A DNA stretch of 64,000 nt from Streptomyces sp. NBC_01016 (lineage in GTDB: Bacteria; Actinomycetota; Actinomycetes; Streptomycetales; Streptomycetaceae), in the NCBI RefSeq assembly GCF_026341035.1, contig NZ_JAPEOQ010000002.1:1984001-2048000 (forward strand). The letters run 5' to 3'. The position numbers and the translations under genes are program-made. The notes beneath the pieces are model-generated. The model searched no databases, was not told where the DNA came from, and saw only the letters and a program-made list of their open reading frames with translations. Positions 49,328 through 57,596 of the stretch are shown in pieces. Position 1 is the stretch's first letter. Each line of letters starts with the position of its first letter.

Positions 49328-50230
49328 ATGATCGAAGCGCGGCGGCTGCACATCCTCCGTGCGGTGGCCGACCACCGCACCGTCACGGCTGCGGCCGCCG
49401 CGCTGTACCTGACCCCCTCGGCGGTCTCGCAGCAGCTCACGGCCCTTGAACAGGAGACGGGCCACAAGCTGGTCGAGCGCGGCGCGCGCGGGGTCCGGCT
49501 GACGTCGGCGGGCGAGATCCTCCTCACCCACGCCAACGCGGTCCTCGCCCAGCTGGAGAAGGCCGAGGCCGAGCTGGCCGCGTACAGCAACGGCGAGGCG
49601 GGCACGGTGACGCTCGCCTCCTTCGCGACGGGCATCGGCCTCGTCGTGGGTCCCGCGCTCGCCCTTCTGGAGAAGGCCGCGCCCGGCATCCGCGTCCGCG
49701 TCCAGGACGCCGAGGGCGACGCCAGCCTGCCGATGCTGCTCGACCGGCAGATCGATGTGGCGGTCGCCGTCGACTACCGGGGCGCGCCGGGCGCCGACGA
49801 CGACCGGATCACGCGCGTGCCGCTGTACGCGGAGCCGTTCGACGCGGTCCTGCCGGTCACGCACCGCCTCGCGGCCGCGGAGTGGGTGCCGGTCGCCGAC
49901 CTCGCCAAGGACACGTGGATCGGCCCGTACCCCGGCAACCCCTGCCACGACGTGGTGGTCCTCGCCTGCGAACACGCCGGTTTCTCCCCGCAGTTCGAGC
50001 ACTCCTCGGACGACTTCCGCGCCGTCGTCGCCCTCGCCTCCGCGGGCGCGGGCGTGGCGCTGGTCCCGCGCTCGGCCCTGCACGGCGTGGACCTGACCCA
50101 GGTGGTGGTCCGGCCGATCGACGGTGCGGCGCCAGCTCGAAAGGTCTTCGCGGCGGTACGGCACGGGGCGGAGACGCATCCGCTGATCAGGCCGGTCCTT
50201 GAGGCGCTGGGGGAGGCGGCGGAGGGCTGA
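49328..50230 (+). CDS. LysR-family transcriptional regulator
   Basis: A 300-residue LysR regulator: HTH EARRLHILRAVADHRTVTAAAAALYLTPSAVSQQLTALEQETGHKLVER (3-51), then a periplasmic-binding-like effector domain. It follows tdh-kbl by 46 bases on the same strand and may regulate threonine catabolism, though LysR genes are more often divergent from their targets. Confidence 0.92.
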   Translation: MIEARRLHILRAVADHRTVTAAAAALYLTPSAVSQQLTALEQETGHKLVERGARGVRLTSAGEILLTHANAVLAQLEKAEAELAAYSNGEAGTVTLASFATGIGLVVGPALALLEKAAPGIRVRVQDAEGDASLPMLLDRQIDVAVAVDYRGAPGADDDRITRVPLYAEPFDAVLPVTHRLAAAEWVPVADLAKDTWIGPYPGNPCHDVVVLACEHAGFSPQFEHSSDDFRAVVALASAGAGVALVPRSALHGVDLTQVVVRPIDGAAPARKVFAAVRHGAETHPLIRPVLEALGEAAEG

Positions 50231-50293
50231 GTTCGGGAACGGGGAGGGGAGCCGAGGGGGAGCCGAAGGGGGGTCCGCTCGCGTAACACGACT

Positions 50294-50328
50294 GTTTCAT
50301 ATCTGGGATACCGTGCCGAATATGAGAC
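50294..50328. promoter_or_regulatory. Inverted repeat overlapping the start codon of the XRE-cupin gene
   Basis: GTTTCATAT (50294-50302) faces ATATGAGAC (50320-50328), matching at eight of nine positions across 17 bases. It is AT-rich against its surroundings, and the right half contains the ATG. Probably an autoregulatory operator; the gene lacks an obvious ribosome site, hinting at leaderless translation. Confidence 0.5.
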
Positions 50329-50927
50329 GCGAAAGTGGCGCGCCCCCGAGCGGCGCCGGCGACCCGACGCCGGACCCCGTGGACGCCCGACTCGGCGCCC
50401 GGCTCTCCGAGCTGCGGGCCGAACACGGCTGGTCCCTGGGCGAGTTGGCGGAGCGCAGCGGCGTGAGCCGGTCCACGCTGTCGCGGGCCGAGCGTGCCGA
50501 GATCAGCCCGACCGCCGCCCTCCTCAACCGCCTCTGCGCGGTCTACGGACGGACCATGTCGCAGCTCCTGAGCGAGGTCGAGTCGGCCCCGGCCCAGGTC
50601 GTGCGCGCCGCGGACCAGCCCGTCTGGCGCGACGGCTCGACCGGCTTCGCGCGTCGCTCCGTCTCCCCGCCACAGGCCGGGCTGCGCGGCGAGGTGGTGG
50701 AGGGCACCCTCAAGCCGTACGCCGACATCGCCTACGACCGTCCGCCCGTCCCCGGCCTCGAACAGCACATCTGGGTACTCGACGGCCTCCTCGACCTGAC
50801 CGTCCAGGGCACGACACACCACCTGGAGGCGGGCGACTGCCTGCGCTTCCGCCTCTGGGGCCCGACCCACTTCCACTGCCCGGGCCCCGAACCCGTGCGC
50901 TACGCACTGGTGGTGGTGCTCCCATGA
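50322..50927 (+). CDS. XRE-family regulator with C-terminal cupin domain
   Basis: A 201-residue protein. The HTH is at about 24-82: LGARLSELRAEHGWSLGELAERSGVSRSTLSRAERAEISPT. The cupin is at about 115-200 (QHIWVLDGLLDLTVQGTTHHLEAGDCLRFRLWGPTHF). It probably represses its own promoter and the coupled acetyltransferase. A GTG three codons upstream is an alternative start. The stump at 39601 is of the same architecture. Confidence 0.9.
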   Translation: MRRESGAPPSGAGDPTPDPVDARLGARLSELRAEHGWSLGELAERSGVSRSTLSRAERAEISPTAALLNRLCAVYGRTMSQLLSEVESAPAQVVRAADQPVWRDGSTGFARRSVSPPQAGLRGEVVEGTLKPYADIAYDRPPVPGLEQHIWVLDGLLDLTVQGTTHHLEAGDCLRFRLWGPTHFHCPGPEPVRYALVVVLP

Positions 50928-51502
50928 CGCTCACCTGCACCCGCCTCGCACCTTCGGAATTCCCCTCCTACGTAGATGAGTTGGGGGACCTCCTTGTCGA
51001 CGTCGTACATGGAGGCAGCTCACTCGGCTTCCTGCACGGACTCACGCCCTACGAAGCGGCGACCTGGTGGCGCGACTACGTAGGGCCGTCCGTGCAGCGC
51101 GGGAGTACGGCCGTGTGGGTGGCGACCGACACGGAGGGAGCGGCACCGGACCGCTGCGTCGGCACGATCTCGCTCGCCTTCACCGAGAAGCCCAACGGCC
51201 GCCACCGCGCCGAAGTGGTCAAGCTGATGGTGCACGGCAGCACCCGCGGCACCGGCCTCGGCCGCACCCTGCTGGCGACCGCGGAGCGCGCCGCGGCAGA
51301 GGCGGGCGTGACACTCCTGATCCTCGACACGGAGACCGGCAGCCCGGCCGAGAACTTCTACCGCAAGGCCGGCTGGGACGAGATCGGCGTCATCCCGGAC
51401 TACGCGGCCGACCCGGCGGGGGTACTGCGGCCCACCACCCTGTTCTGCAAGCGCCTCGAACCGCTCGTGCCGCTCGTGCCGGTCGGTGATTGCCAGGAAT
51501 GA
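50924..51502 (+). CDS. GNAT-family N-acetyltransferase
   Basis: A 192-residue GNAT protein. The acetyl-CoA-binding motif A is EVVKLMVHGSTRGTGLGRTLLATAERAA (about 97-124), followed by LILDTETGSPAENFYRKAGW. Its ATG overlaps the XRE-cupin stop by four bases (ATGA), so the pair forms an operon. Similar XRE-cupin/GNAT pairs occur widely. Acceptor unknown. Confidence 0.9.
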   Translation: MTLTCTRLAPSEFPSYVDELGDLLVDVVHGGSSLGFLHGLTPYEAATWWRDYVGPSVQRGSTAVWVATDTEGAAPDRCVGTISLAFTEKPNGRHRAEVVKLMVHGSTRGTGLGRTLLATAERAAAEAGVTLLILDTETGSPAENFYRKAGWDEIGVIPDYAADPAGVLRPTTLFCKRLEPLVPLVPVGDCQE

Positions 51503-51616
51503 GGGCCTACGGTGCGGGGGAGGTGCAGGCCAGCACACACCCCCGTCCGCACTTGCACCCGCATCGCCCCGCCCCGTCCACAGGGCCGTACGGACTGTCC
51601 GAGAGGAAGCCGCCAG

Positions 51617-52573
51617 ATGACCGCCACAGACCCGACGTACACGACGAGCGCGCTCAGCACCGGCGACGGCGCCGCCGTGGCCACGTACACCTGGCTGCCC
51701 GAGGGCGGCAGGCCCCGCGCCTTCGTGCAGATCGCCCACGGCGCGGCCGAACACGGCCAGCGCTACGACCGCTTCGCCCGCCACCTGACCTCCCACGGCT
51801 ACGGGGTCATCGCCTCAGACCACCGCGGCCACGGCGCCACCGCCCAGTCCACGGGCGGCTACGGAGTCACCGACGACGCCGATCCCGAGGCCGTTGACGC
51901 GTGGGTGTCGATCGTCGAGGACCTCAAGGCGATCGGCGACCAGGCGCGGGCCCTCTACCCGAACGTCCCGTTCGTACTGCTGGGCCACAGCCTCGGCTCG
52001 CTGCTCGCGCGCGACTACGCGCAGCGGTACGCGGACGACCTGGTGGCCCTGATCCTCTCCGGCACCTTCCGTTCGCTTCCGGGCGCGGACAACGAGGGCG
52101 ACATCGCGGCGCTGGAGGCCGAGATCGAGGCGGGCGGCCGGGCCGCCATCTCGCCCTACGTGGGCAACCTCTTCTCCTCCTTCAACGACCCGTACGAGCA
52201 CCGCACCGGCTTCGAATGGCTCTCGCGGGACGAGGCGGAGGTCGACAAGTACGTCGCCGACGAACGCTGCGGCTTCGACTTCTCGGCGGGCCTGTCCCTG
52301 GACTGGGTCCGCGCGGTGCGCCGCATCAACGACCCCGCGAACCTCGCCCGCATCCCGGCCGACCTGCCGATCCATGTCGCGGTCGGCACGGAGGACCCGT
52401 GCAACCAGCGCATGACGCTGGTCCACGAACTCCTGGAGGACTTCCGCTACGTGGGCGTCACCGACCTCACCTGGAAGGGCTACGAGGGCGCCCGCCACGA
52501 GATCCTCAACGAGACGAACCGGGACGAGGTGCAGGAGGACCTGGTGGCGTGGCTGGACAAGCGGGTGCCGTAA
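51617..52573 (+). CDS. Alpha/beta hydrolase, monoacylglycerol lipase-like
   Basis: A 318-residue hydrolase (Hydrolase_4 type). Oxyanion region QIAHGAAEHGQRYDRFARHL (about 38-57), SDHRGHGATA, nucleophile elbow LLGHSLGSLLARDYA (Ser about 122), the acid near AVGTEDPCN and His in GARHEILNE. The ATG at 51617 (MTATDPTYTT) is preceded by GAGAGGAAG. Resembles lysophospholipase/monoglyceride lipase enzymes. Confidence 0.9.
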   Translation: MTATDPTYTTSALSTGDGAAVATYTWLPEGGRPRAFVQIAHGAAEHGQRYDRFARHLTSHGYGVIASDHRGHGATAQSTGGYGVTDDADPEAVDAWVSIVEDLKAIGDQARALYPNVPFVLLGHSLGSLLARDYAQRYADDLVALILSGTFRSLPGADNEGDIAALEAEIEAGGRAAISPYVGNLFSSFNDPYEHRTGFEWLSRDEAEVDKYVADERCGFDFSAGLSLDWVRAVRRINDPANLARIPADLPIHVAVGTEDPCNQRMTLVHELLEDFRYVGVTDLTWKGYEGARHEILNETNRDEVQEDLVAWLDKRVP

Positions 52574-52639
52574 CGGGCTGTCGCGCACGGAACCGGCTGT
52601 TTCGGGCGATTGTCAGTGGCGTTGGCTACGGTTCGTTGC

Positions 52640-52999
52640 ATGCTGGACGCCGAGGATGTACGCACCGTAGCCCTGTCCCTGCCGGACACGACCGAGAAGG
52701 TCGCCTGGAGCATGCCCACGTTCCGGGTCGCGGGGAAGATGTTCGCCACTGTGCCCGAGGACGAGACATCGATAGCGGTGCGCTGCCCGAAGGAGGAGCG
52801 CGACGAGCTCGTCCTGGCCGAGCCGGACAAGTTCTGGATCGCGGACCACGAGGCGTCCTTCGCATGGGTCCGGGTCCGCCTCGCGGTCCTGGAGGACCCG
52901 GCCGAGCTGCGCGACATCCTCGCCGACTCCTGGCGCCAGGCGGCCCCGACCCGACTCCTGGACGCACACCCGGAGTTGGGCCTTCCGCGCGCGGGATAA
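52640..52999 (+). CDS. MmcQ/YjbR family protein
   Basis: A 119-residue MmcQ/YjbR-fold (CyaY-like DNA-binding fold) protein: DVRTVALSLPDTTEKVAWSMPTFRVAGKMFATV (about 6-38), AVRCPKEERDELV and a C-terminal SWRQAAP. The ATG at 52640 gives the normal family length; a TTG 30 bases upstream is possible. Function of the family is uncertain. Confidence 0.85.
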   Translation: MLDAEDVRTVALSLPDTTEKVAWSMPTFRVAGKMFATVPEDETSIAVRCPKEERDELVLAEPDKFWIADHEASFAWVRVRLAVLEDPAELRDILADSWRQAAPTRLLDAHPELGLPRAG

Positions 53000-53092
53000 A
53001 ACCACGTGAGGCGCCGCACATCCGCGTGGCATGATCCGCTCGCGAGGGCGGGCCGTGCGCGTGCGGCTCGCCACGGGGACGGCGGACGGGGG

Positions 53093-54460
53093 ATGCGGAT
53101 GGCCGGCCGGGCGGTCGATGACGAGGACGCCGAGGTCGCCGAGGTCGACGGGGGCGCATCCCGGCGCGGCATCTGGACCCGCGACTTCGGCCTCTTCTTC
53201 ACCGCGAGGGGCGTCGCCAAGCTCGGCGACAGCATGCTTCCGGTGGCGCTCGCGGCGGGCCTCCTGCAGTACGGCTACGGTGCGGGCGCGGTGGGCCTCG
53301 CCATGGCCTCCTCGGTGGCCTGCTTCGCCGGCCTGGTCATCTTCGGCGGGGTACTGGCGGACCGTTTCAACACGCGCCTGCTGATGACGGGCGCCGACCT
53401 CGCACGCCTGGTCACGCAGTCCCTGGCCGCCGTCATGTTCTTCACCGGCCACGTCGTGCTCTGGCAGATCTGCGCCATCGGCGCGATCAACGGTTTGGCC
53501 GCGGCGGTCTTCCAACCCGGCGTCGCCGGCACGGTGCCCCGCCTGGCATCCGACGTGCAGGCGGCGAACGGCGCGATACGCGTGGCGGAGTCCGGCGCAC
53601 AACTGGCGGGCCCGGCGGTGGCGGGCATGCTGGTCGCGCTGGCCTCACCGGGCCTGGTCTTCGCGGCCCACGCGGGGACGTACGGGGTGAGCGCCCTGTG
53701 CCTGCTCCTGCTCCGCCTGCCACCGGTGCCACGGGACAGAGCAAAGACACACACCCGAGGCGCCCTTCGATCCCTCCACTCCTTCCGCTCCGAACTGGTG
53801 GAGGGCTGGCGGGAGTTCAGGTCACGAAGATGGCTCTGGGGAGTGATCCTGGTCTGGTGCGTGCTGATGATCGGAGCGTCGGGCCCGGCCGTCCCCCTGG
53901 TCGCCGTACAGGTCACCCAGGAGCACGGCTCGACCGCGTACGGCCTGGTGAACTCGGCGCTCGGCGCGGGCACGGTCATCGGCGGCGTACTGGCCCTGCG
54001 CGTACGCCCACGCCGGATGCTGCGCGCGGGCGGCCTGGCCCTGTTCGGCTTCGCCCTGTTCCCCGCGACGGTGGGCGCGGGCCTGGGGGTGCCGTGGATG
54101 ATGGCGGGCTGCGCGGTGGCCGGGGCCGGCAGTTCGTTCTGGGGCGTGATGTGGGCGACGAGCGTCCAGACCCAGGTCCCGCGCGAGATCCTCAACCGCA
54201 TCCACGCCTACGAGGTGGCCGGCTCCATCGCCATGCAGCCGGTCGGCCAGGCCCTGGCGGGCCCGGCGGCGGCTGCGTTCGGTACGCAACAGGTCCTGTT
54301 GGCGGGCGGAGTGGTCACGCTGATGGTGGCGGCGACGCTGATCTCGGTCCCGGCGATCAGCGGCCTGGTGAGAGCGGACGCGCAGCCCTCTCGCCTCTCC
54401 TTCCCTACGCCGGAGCAGCGGCAGAGGAGAGAGGGGCAGCGGCAGAGGAGCCAGGAGTAG
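53093..54460 (+). CDS. MFS transporter (enterobactin exporter/MDR-like)
   Basis: A 455-residue facilitator with about 12 helices: RDFGLFFTARGVAKLGDSMLPVALA (about 30-54), FGGVLADRFNTRLLM, VFQPGVAGTVPRLAS, as in EntS-like exporters. Two ATGs (53093 and 53099) are possible; GACGGGGG precedes. The last 17 or so codons run into a 21-bp tandem repeat and overlap the end of the convergent transketolase gene by 56 bases, giving an odd QRQRREGQRQRSQE tail. Confidence 0.88.
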   Translation: MRMAGRAVDDEDAEVAEVDGGASRRGIWTRDFGLFFTARGVAKLGDSMLPVALAAGLLQYGYGAGAVGLAMASSVACFAGLVIFGGVLADRFNTRLLMTGADLARLVTQSLAAVMFFTGHVVLWQICAIGAINGLAAAVFQPGVAGTVPRLASDVQAANGAIRVAESGAQLAGPAVAGMLVALASPGLVFAAHAGTYGVSALCLLLLRLPPVPRDRAKTHTRGALRSLHSFRSELVEGWREFRSRRWLWGVILVWCVLMIGASGPAVPLVAVQVTQEHGSTAYGLVNSALGAGTVIGGVLALRVRPRRMLRAGGLALFGFALFPATVGAGLGVPWMMAGCAVAGAGSSFWGVMWATSVQTQVPREILNRIHAYEVAGSIAMQPVGQALAGPAAAAFGTQQVLLAGGVVTLMVAATLISVPAISGLVRADAQPSRLSFPTPEQRQRREGQRQRSQE

Positions 54461-55454
54461 CGACGGAGGGGCCAGGAACAGTGGCAGAAGAACCAGGAGT
54501 AGCGGCAGAAGAGCCAGGTGCAGCGGCAGAGGAGTCACGGGAGAGAAGAAACCCACTGATCCGCTCCCGCAGCGCCCCCGCGTCGAGCCCGTGCCCGGCG
54601 ACATGCTCCTCTACGCTCCCGTACCGCCGCAGCTCCCGCCGCCCGACACCGAGCCCGAGCACTCGGTGCGGCACATCGGCGAGCGCGTCATTGGCGGCGC
54701 GGGTGGAGGTCCCGGCGAGGTAGGGCTCGACGATCACGACATCAGCGCTGCCACTCGCATCCACCGCCCGCCGCAGCCCAGCGTCATCAAAAGGCCGAAT
54801 GGTGGTCGCGTAGAGAACACTGACATCAAGCCCTTCGGTCGCGGCAAGCACGTTGTCCAACATGGGCCCGACGGCAACGACGACTCCCCGCCGCCCTTCC
54901 CGCACGGACAAGAACCGCTCCCCATCCACAGGCAGCGCCTCCCGGTTGCTCTGCACCGACAGCCGCACGTACTCCCGCGAGTCACTCACGACATCGCCAC
55001 CGGCCCCCACGGCCCGCCGCAGCAGTACCTCGGCCTCATCGGGGTGCCCCGGCACATGCACACGCCACCCGTCGAGGGTGTCGAGCAGCGCCACATCACC
55101 GGGAGCCATGTGCGTAAAGCCGCCGGAAGACACGTCGTACGACGCGCCCGCACTCACGAGCACACCCCCGACCCCTTGATGCCCGAAGTCCAACTTCACC
55201 TGCTCAAAAGGCCGTTCAACGAGAAAACTCGCGAAGGTGTGCATCACGGGCCGCATCCCGGCGAGCGCAAGCCCCGCCCCGGCCCCGACGAGCAACTGCT
55301 CCCGGATCCCGACATTGATCACCCGCTCCGGATGCCGCCGAGCGGCCCCGGCAAAGGGCGCGGCCCCGATCTCGGCGAGCACGACGGCGACGCGGGGGTC
55401 TTCGTCGAGGATCTGGGTGAGGACGGGGGCGAAGCGATCACGCATGGTGTCCAC
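54405..55454 (-). CDS. Transketolase, C-terminal (pyrimidine/TK-C) subunit
   Basis: A 349-residue protein matching transketolase/DXS-type pyrimidine-binding domain (AEIGAAPFAGAARRHPERVINVGIREQLLVGAGAG, about 26-60; YDVSSGGFTHMAPGDVALL) and a C-terminal TK-C domain (VVVAVGPMLDNVLAA; VSVLYATTIRPFDD). The conserved Glu is in VGIREQ. The GTG at 55454 has GGAAGGAAG upstream; an ATG three codons later is possible. The last 42 residues are six seven-residue repeats unlike any transketolase. Partner of the N-terminal subunit gene just upstream. Confidence 0.88.
   Translation of the reverse strand: MDTMRDRFAPVLTQILDEDPRVAVVLAEIGAAPFAGAARRHPERVINVGIREQLLVGAGAGLALAGMRPVMHTFASFLVERPFEQVKLDFGHQGVGGVLVSAGASYDVSSGGFTHMAPGDVALLDTLDGWRVHVPGHPDEAEVLLRRAVGAGGDVVSDSREYVRLSVQSNREALPVDGERFLSVREGRRGVVVAVGPMLDNVLAATEGLDVSVLYATTIRPFDDAGLRRAVDASGSADVVIVEPYLAGTSTRAANDALADVPHRVLGLGVGRRELRRYGSVEEHVAGHGLDAGALRERISGFLLSRDSSAAAPGSSAATPGSSATVPGPSVATPGSSAAAPLSSAAAPA
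54408..54533. repeat. Six 21-bp tandem repeats in the overlapping gene ends
   Basis: Six 21-bp units encode, on the minus strand, SSAAAPG, SSAATPG, SSATVPG, PSVATPG, SSAAAPL and SSAAAPA before the transketolase stop; on the plus strand they encode the end of the MFS protein. The repeat has probably expanded by slippage and extended both proteins. Confidence 0.85.
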
Positions 55455-55521
55455 GAGAGTCTTCCTTCCAGGAGAGGGAGTAGCGAGGAGAGAGGGGAAG
55501 AGGGGGTTTTGGGGAGGGGCC

Positions 55522-56286
55522 TCACCCAAACTTCGGCTCGACGCGGGCGACGACGAGGTGCGGCCGCCCCGGATGCGGCGCGCTGAAGGCCTGGTGCAGC
55601 GCCTCGTGATCCCGCCCATCGACGGTCACGGTCGACCACCCGGCGGCCTCGAACCGGGCGGCGATGCCGCCGGCCCTGCCGTAGGTGGCGGACAGGTTGT
55701 CGACGACGACGGTGTGCAGTCGCTCGAGCCCGATGGCTCCGGCGTAGGCGATGGCCTCGTGATTGCTGCCCTCGTCGAGCTCGGCGTCTCCGACGAGGGT
55801 CCAGACGGCCGGCTCGCTCAGCCCCTGGGCCCGCAGCCCGAGCGCGGTCCCGACGGCGATCGGCAGCCCGTGCCCCAAGGACCCGCTCCCGATCTCCACG
55901 CCCGGCACGAGCACCCGATCGGGATGATGCCCGAGCCGCGACTCGTACGCCCCGAACCCACTCAGCCACGCCTCGGGCACGAACCCTTTGGCGACGAGCA
56001 CGGCGTAGTACGCCATGGGCCCGTGCCCCTTGGACAGCAGAAACCGATCACGCCCGGCCTCCTCGATGCTCTCCGGCCCGACCCGCAGAACACGGTCGTA
56101 CAGCACCCACAACACGTCGAGGGTGGAGGTGGCGGCGGGCCCGTGCTTCTCGTCCCCGGTCATGCGACTCATGAGCCGGGACAGATCCTCGTAGCGATAG
56201 CCGTGGCGCCCGACGGCTTCGGGGGCTCCGAGAGCTCCGACGGCTCCGGTGCCACTGCTGGCGATGTCATCCGCTGTGGTCGTCAT
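55522..56286 (-). CDS. Transketolase, N-terminal (TPP-binding) subunit
   Basis: A 254-residue transketolase N domain: RFLLSKGHGPMAYYAVLVAKG (about 79-99), GSGSLGHGLPIAVGTALGLRAQG, and the TPP/Mg motif VWTLVGDAELDEGSNHEAIAYAG (GDxxLxEG). It needs the C-terminal subunit gene, which follows by 67 bases. The ATG at 56286 (MTTTADD) is chosen. Two-subunit transketolases occur in anabolic or secondary pathways; the substrate here is unknown. Confidence 0.9.
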   Translation of the reverse strand: MTTTADDIASSGTGAVGALGAPEAVGRHGYRYEDLSRLMSRMTGDEKHGPAATSTLDVLWVLYDRVLRVGPESIEEAGRDRFLLSKGHGPMAYYAVLVAKGFVPEAWLSGFGAYESRLGHHPDRVLVPGVEIGSGSLGHGLPIAVGTALGLRAQGLSEPAVWTLVGDAELDEGSNHEAIAYAGAIGLERLHTVVVDNLSATYGRAGGIAARFEAAGWSTVTVDGRDHEALHQAFSAPHPGRPHLVVARVEPKFG

Positions 56287-56447
56287 GCAGGCAGCCTGCA
56301 ACCTCAACTTTGCTTGAGGTCAACACCTCGGTTTGGCGGCGTGCCGGATCCCGCCCGCCCACCGGAAGGGATGCGCGACCACGGCCCCGAGTGCGGTATG
56401 GTTTCTCTGCGCGTTCGGCCAGGGGGAAACCCCAGGTCAACGAGCAT

Positions 56448-56521
<74 letters not shown>

Positions 56522-56550
56522 CAAGTTCGAACGATCGAACGTCGCAGGTG

Positions 56551-56577
56551 AAGGGCCGTTTTCGAACGGCCCTTTTT
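56551..56577 (+). terminator. Rho-independent terminator after tRNA-Pro
   Basis: Perfect 10-bp stem AAGGGCCGTT / AACGGCCCTT with loop TTCG and a following T-run (to 56577), 30 bases after the tRNA. One of the few T-run terminators visible in this GC-rich window. Confidence 0.92.
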
Positions 56578-56578
56578 C

Positions 56579-57596
56579 TGTTGCTTCCACGCTCCCGGTG
56601 GGAGCGTGGCGAGTGGGAGCGGGCTCCCACTGTCCCCTTACCCGGTTACTCCCACTCTGGCCGATGCGCACATATTCGATTCCTTGCGCGCGTGTTCACA
56701 TCCGAGCCCGGTTTGTGACCGGCGGCTCCCCGTCCTATGGGTGGCTTTCTGGGTATGTGCTTGCGCTCTTCGTGCTGGTGGGGGTCGCTCCCAGTGGGAG
56801 TGGGGTCGGGAGCGGCGACACCATGGCTGGAATCCGGGTTATGGGGCCATGCGAACTTTTGACCCCAGTTCCGATTTTGGGCGGGCGGTATGCGGCTTTT
56901 CGGTGGTGGCTGGTGGGGGCTGCATCGAGAGGTTGAACGCGGGTGGGAGCGGGTCGGTGAGGTTCGCGCATGTTGTGGGCTCTTGGGAGTGTGTTGTCGC
57001 TGCCGCGTCCGCTCCCATTGCGGGGTCTTCTCGCACCTGGATCTGATGGTCGACTTCATCGCCGTGGCCCACATGACGAAAACGCCTCCCGGGGCAGGGG
57101 GGCGCGCTCGTCCGCGTTTGCGAGCCGTGACACGGCGGCCGCCATCAACGCCGGCTCCGCCGTGCCCACCGGCACGCTGGTCGTTGTCGTGTCCGGCTCC
57201 CGTATCGGTGCTGGCCGCATCATCGGTCAGTGAAAGCCCCTCGTTCCCTCCGCCGGGTGTGAGTTCAAACTTGCCGACGGGCAGCGTGGACGTTATCGAC
57301 ATTGCTCCGCAGTTCGCCGCGGCTGGATTGTTCGGCGACGCCACTGGCGACAACGCCGCCGTCTGCGAGTACCTCGGGTTTTTCCGGTGGTTGCCGTAGA
57401 GGCCGGGCCCGTGCGCTTGCTGCCGATTCCCGCATCCATGGCAGGGGCTTCATGAAGCAGTACTCGGACCTGAAGAACCTCTTCTACGAACGTGTCTGGA
57501 ACGAGTCCACCCACGGTCGCCCCGGGAAGGGCGTCGTTGTCACCGCGACCGGGATGACGGCTTCCGCCTGCAAGCCGCCTGGCAGCGGTCCCAGGT
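56579..57596. other. Gene-poor accessory segment with GTGGGAGC motifs
   Basis: About 1 kb without a convincing gene. It begins with two hairpins, CACGCTCCCGGTGGGAGCGTG-type (56588-56608, stem 9 bp) and AGTGGGAGC/GCTCCCACT (56611-56630). GTGGGAGC or its complement GCTCCCA recurs near 56789, 56798, 56943 and 57011. Short open frames exist on both strands (for example ending ...SGSRIGAGRIIGQ at 57233 and starting MKQYSDLKNLFYERV at 57452), but none is recognisable, and codon position bias is weak. Possibly decayed coding sequence. Confidence 0.5.
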
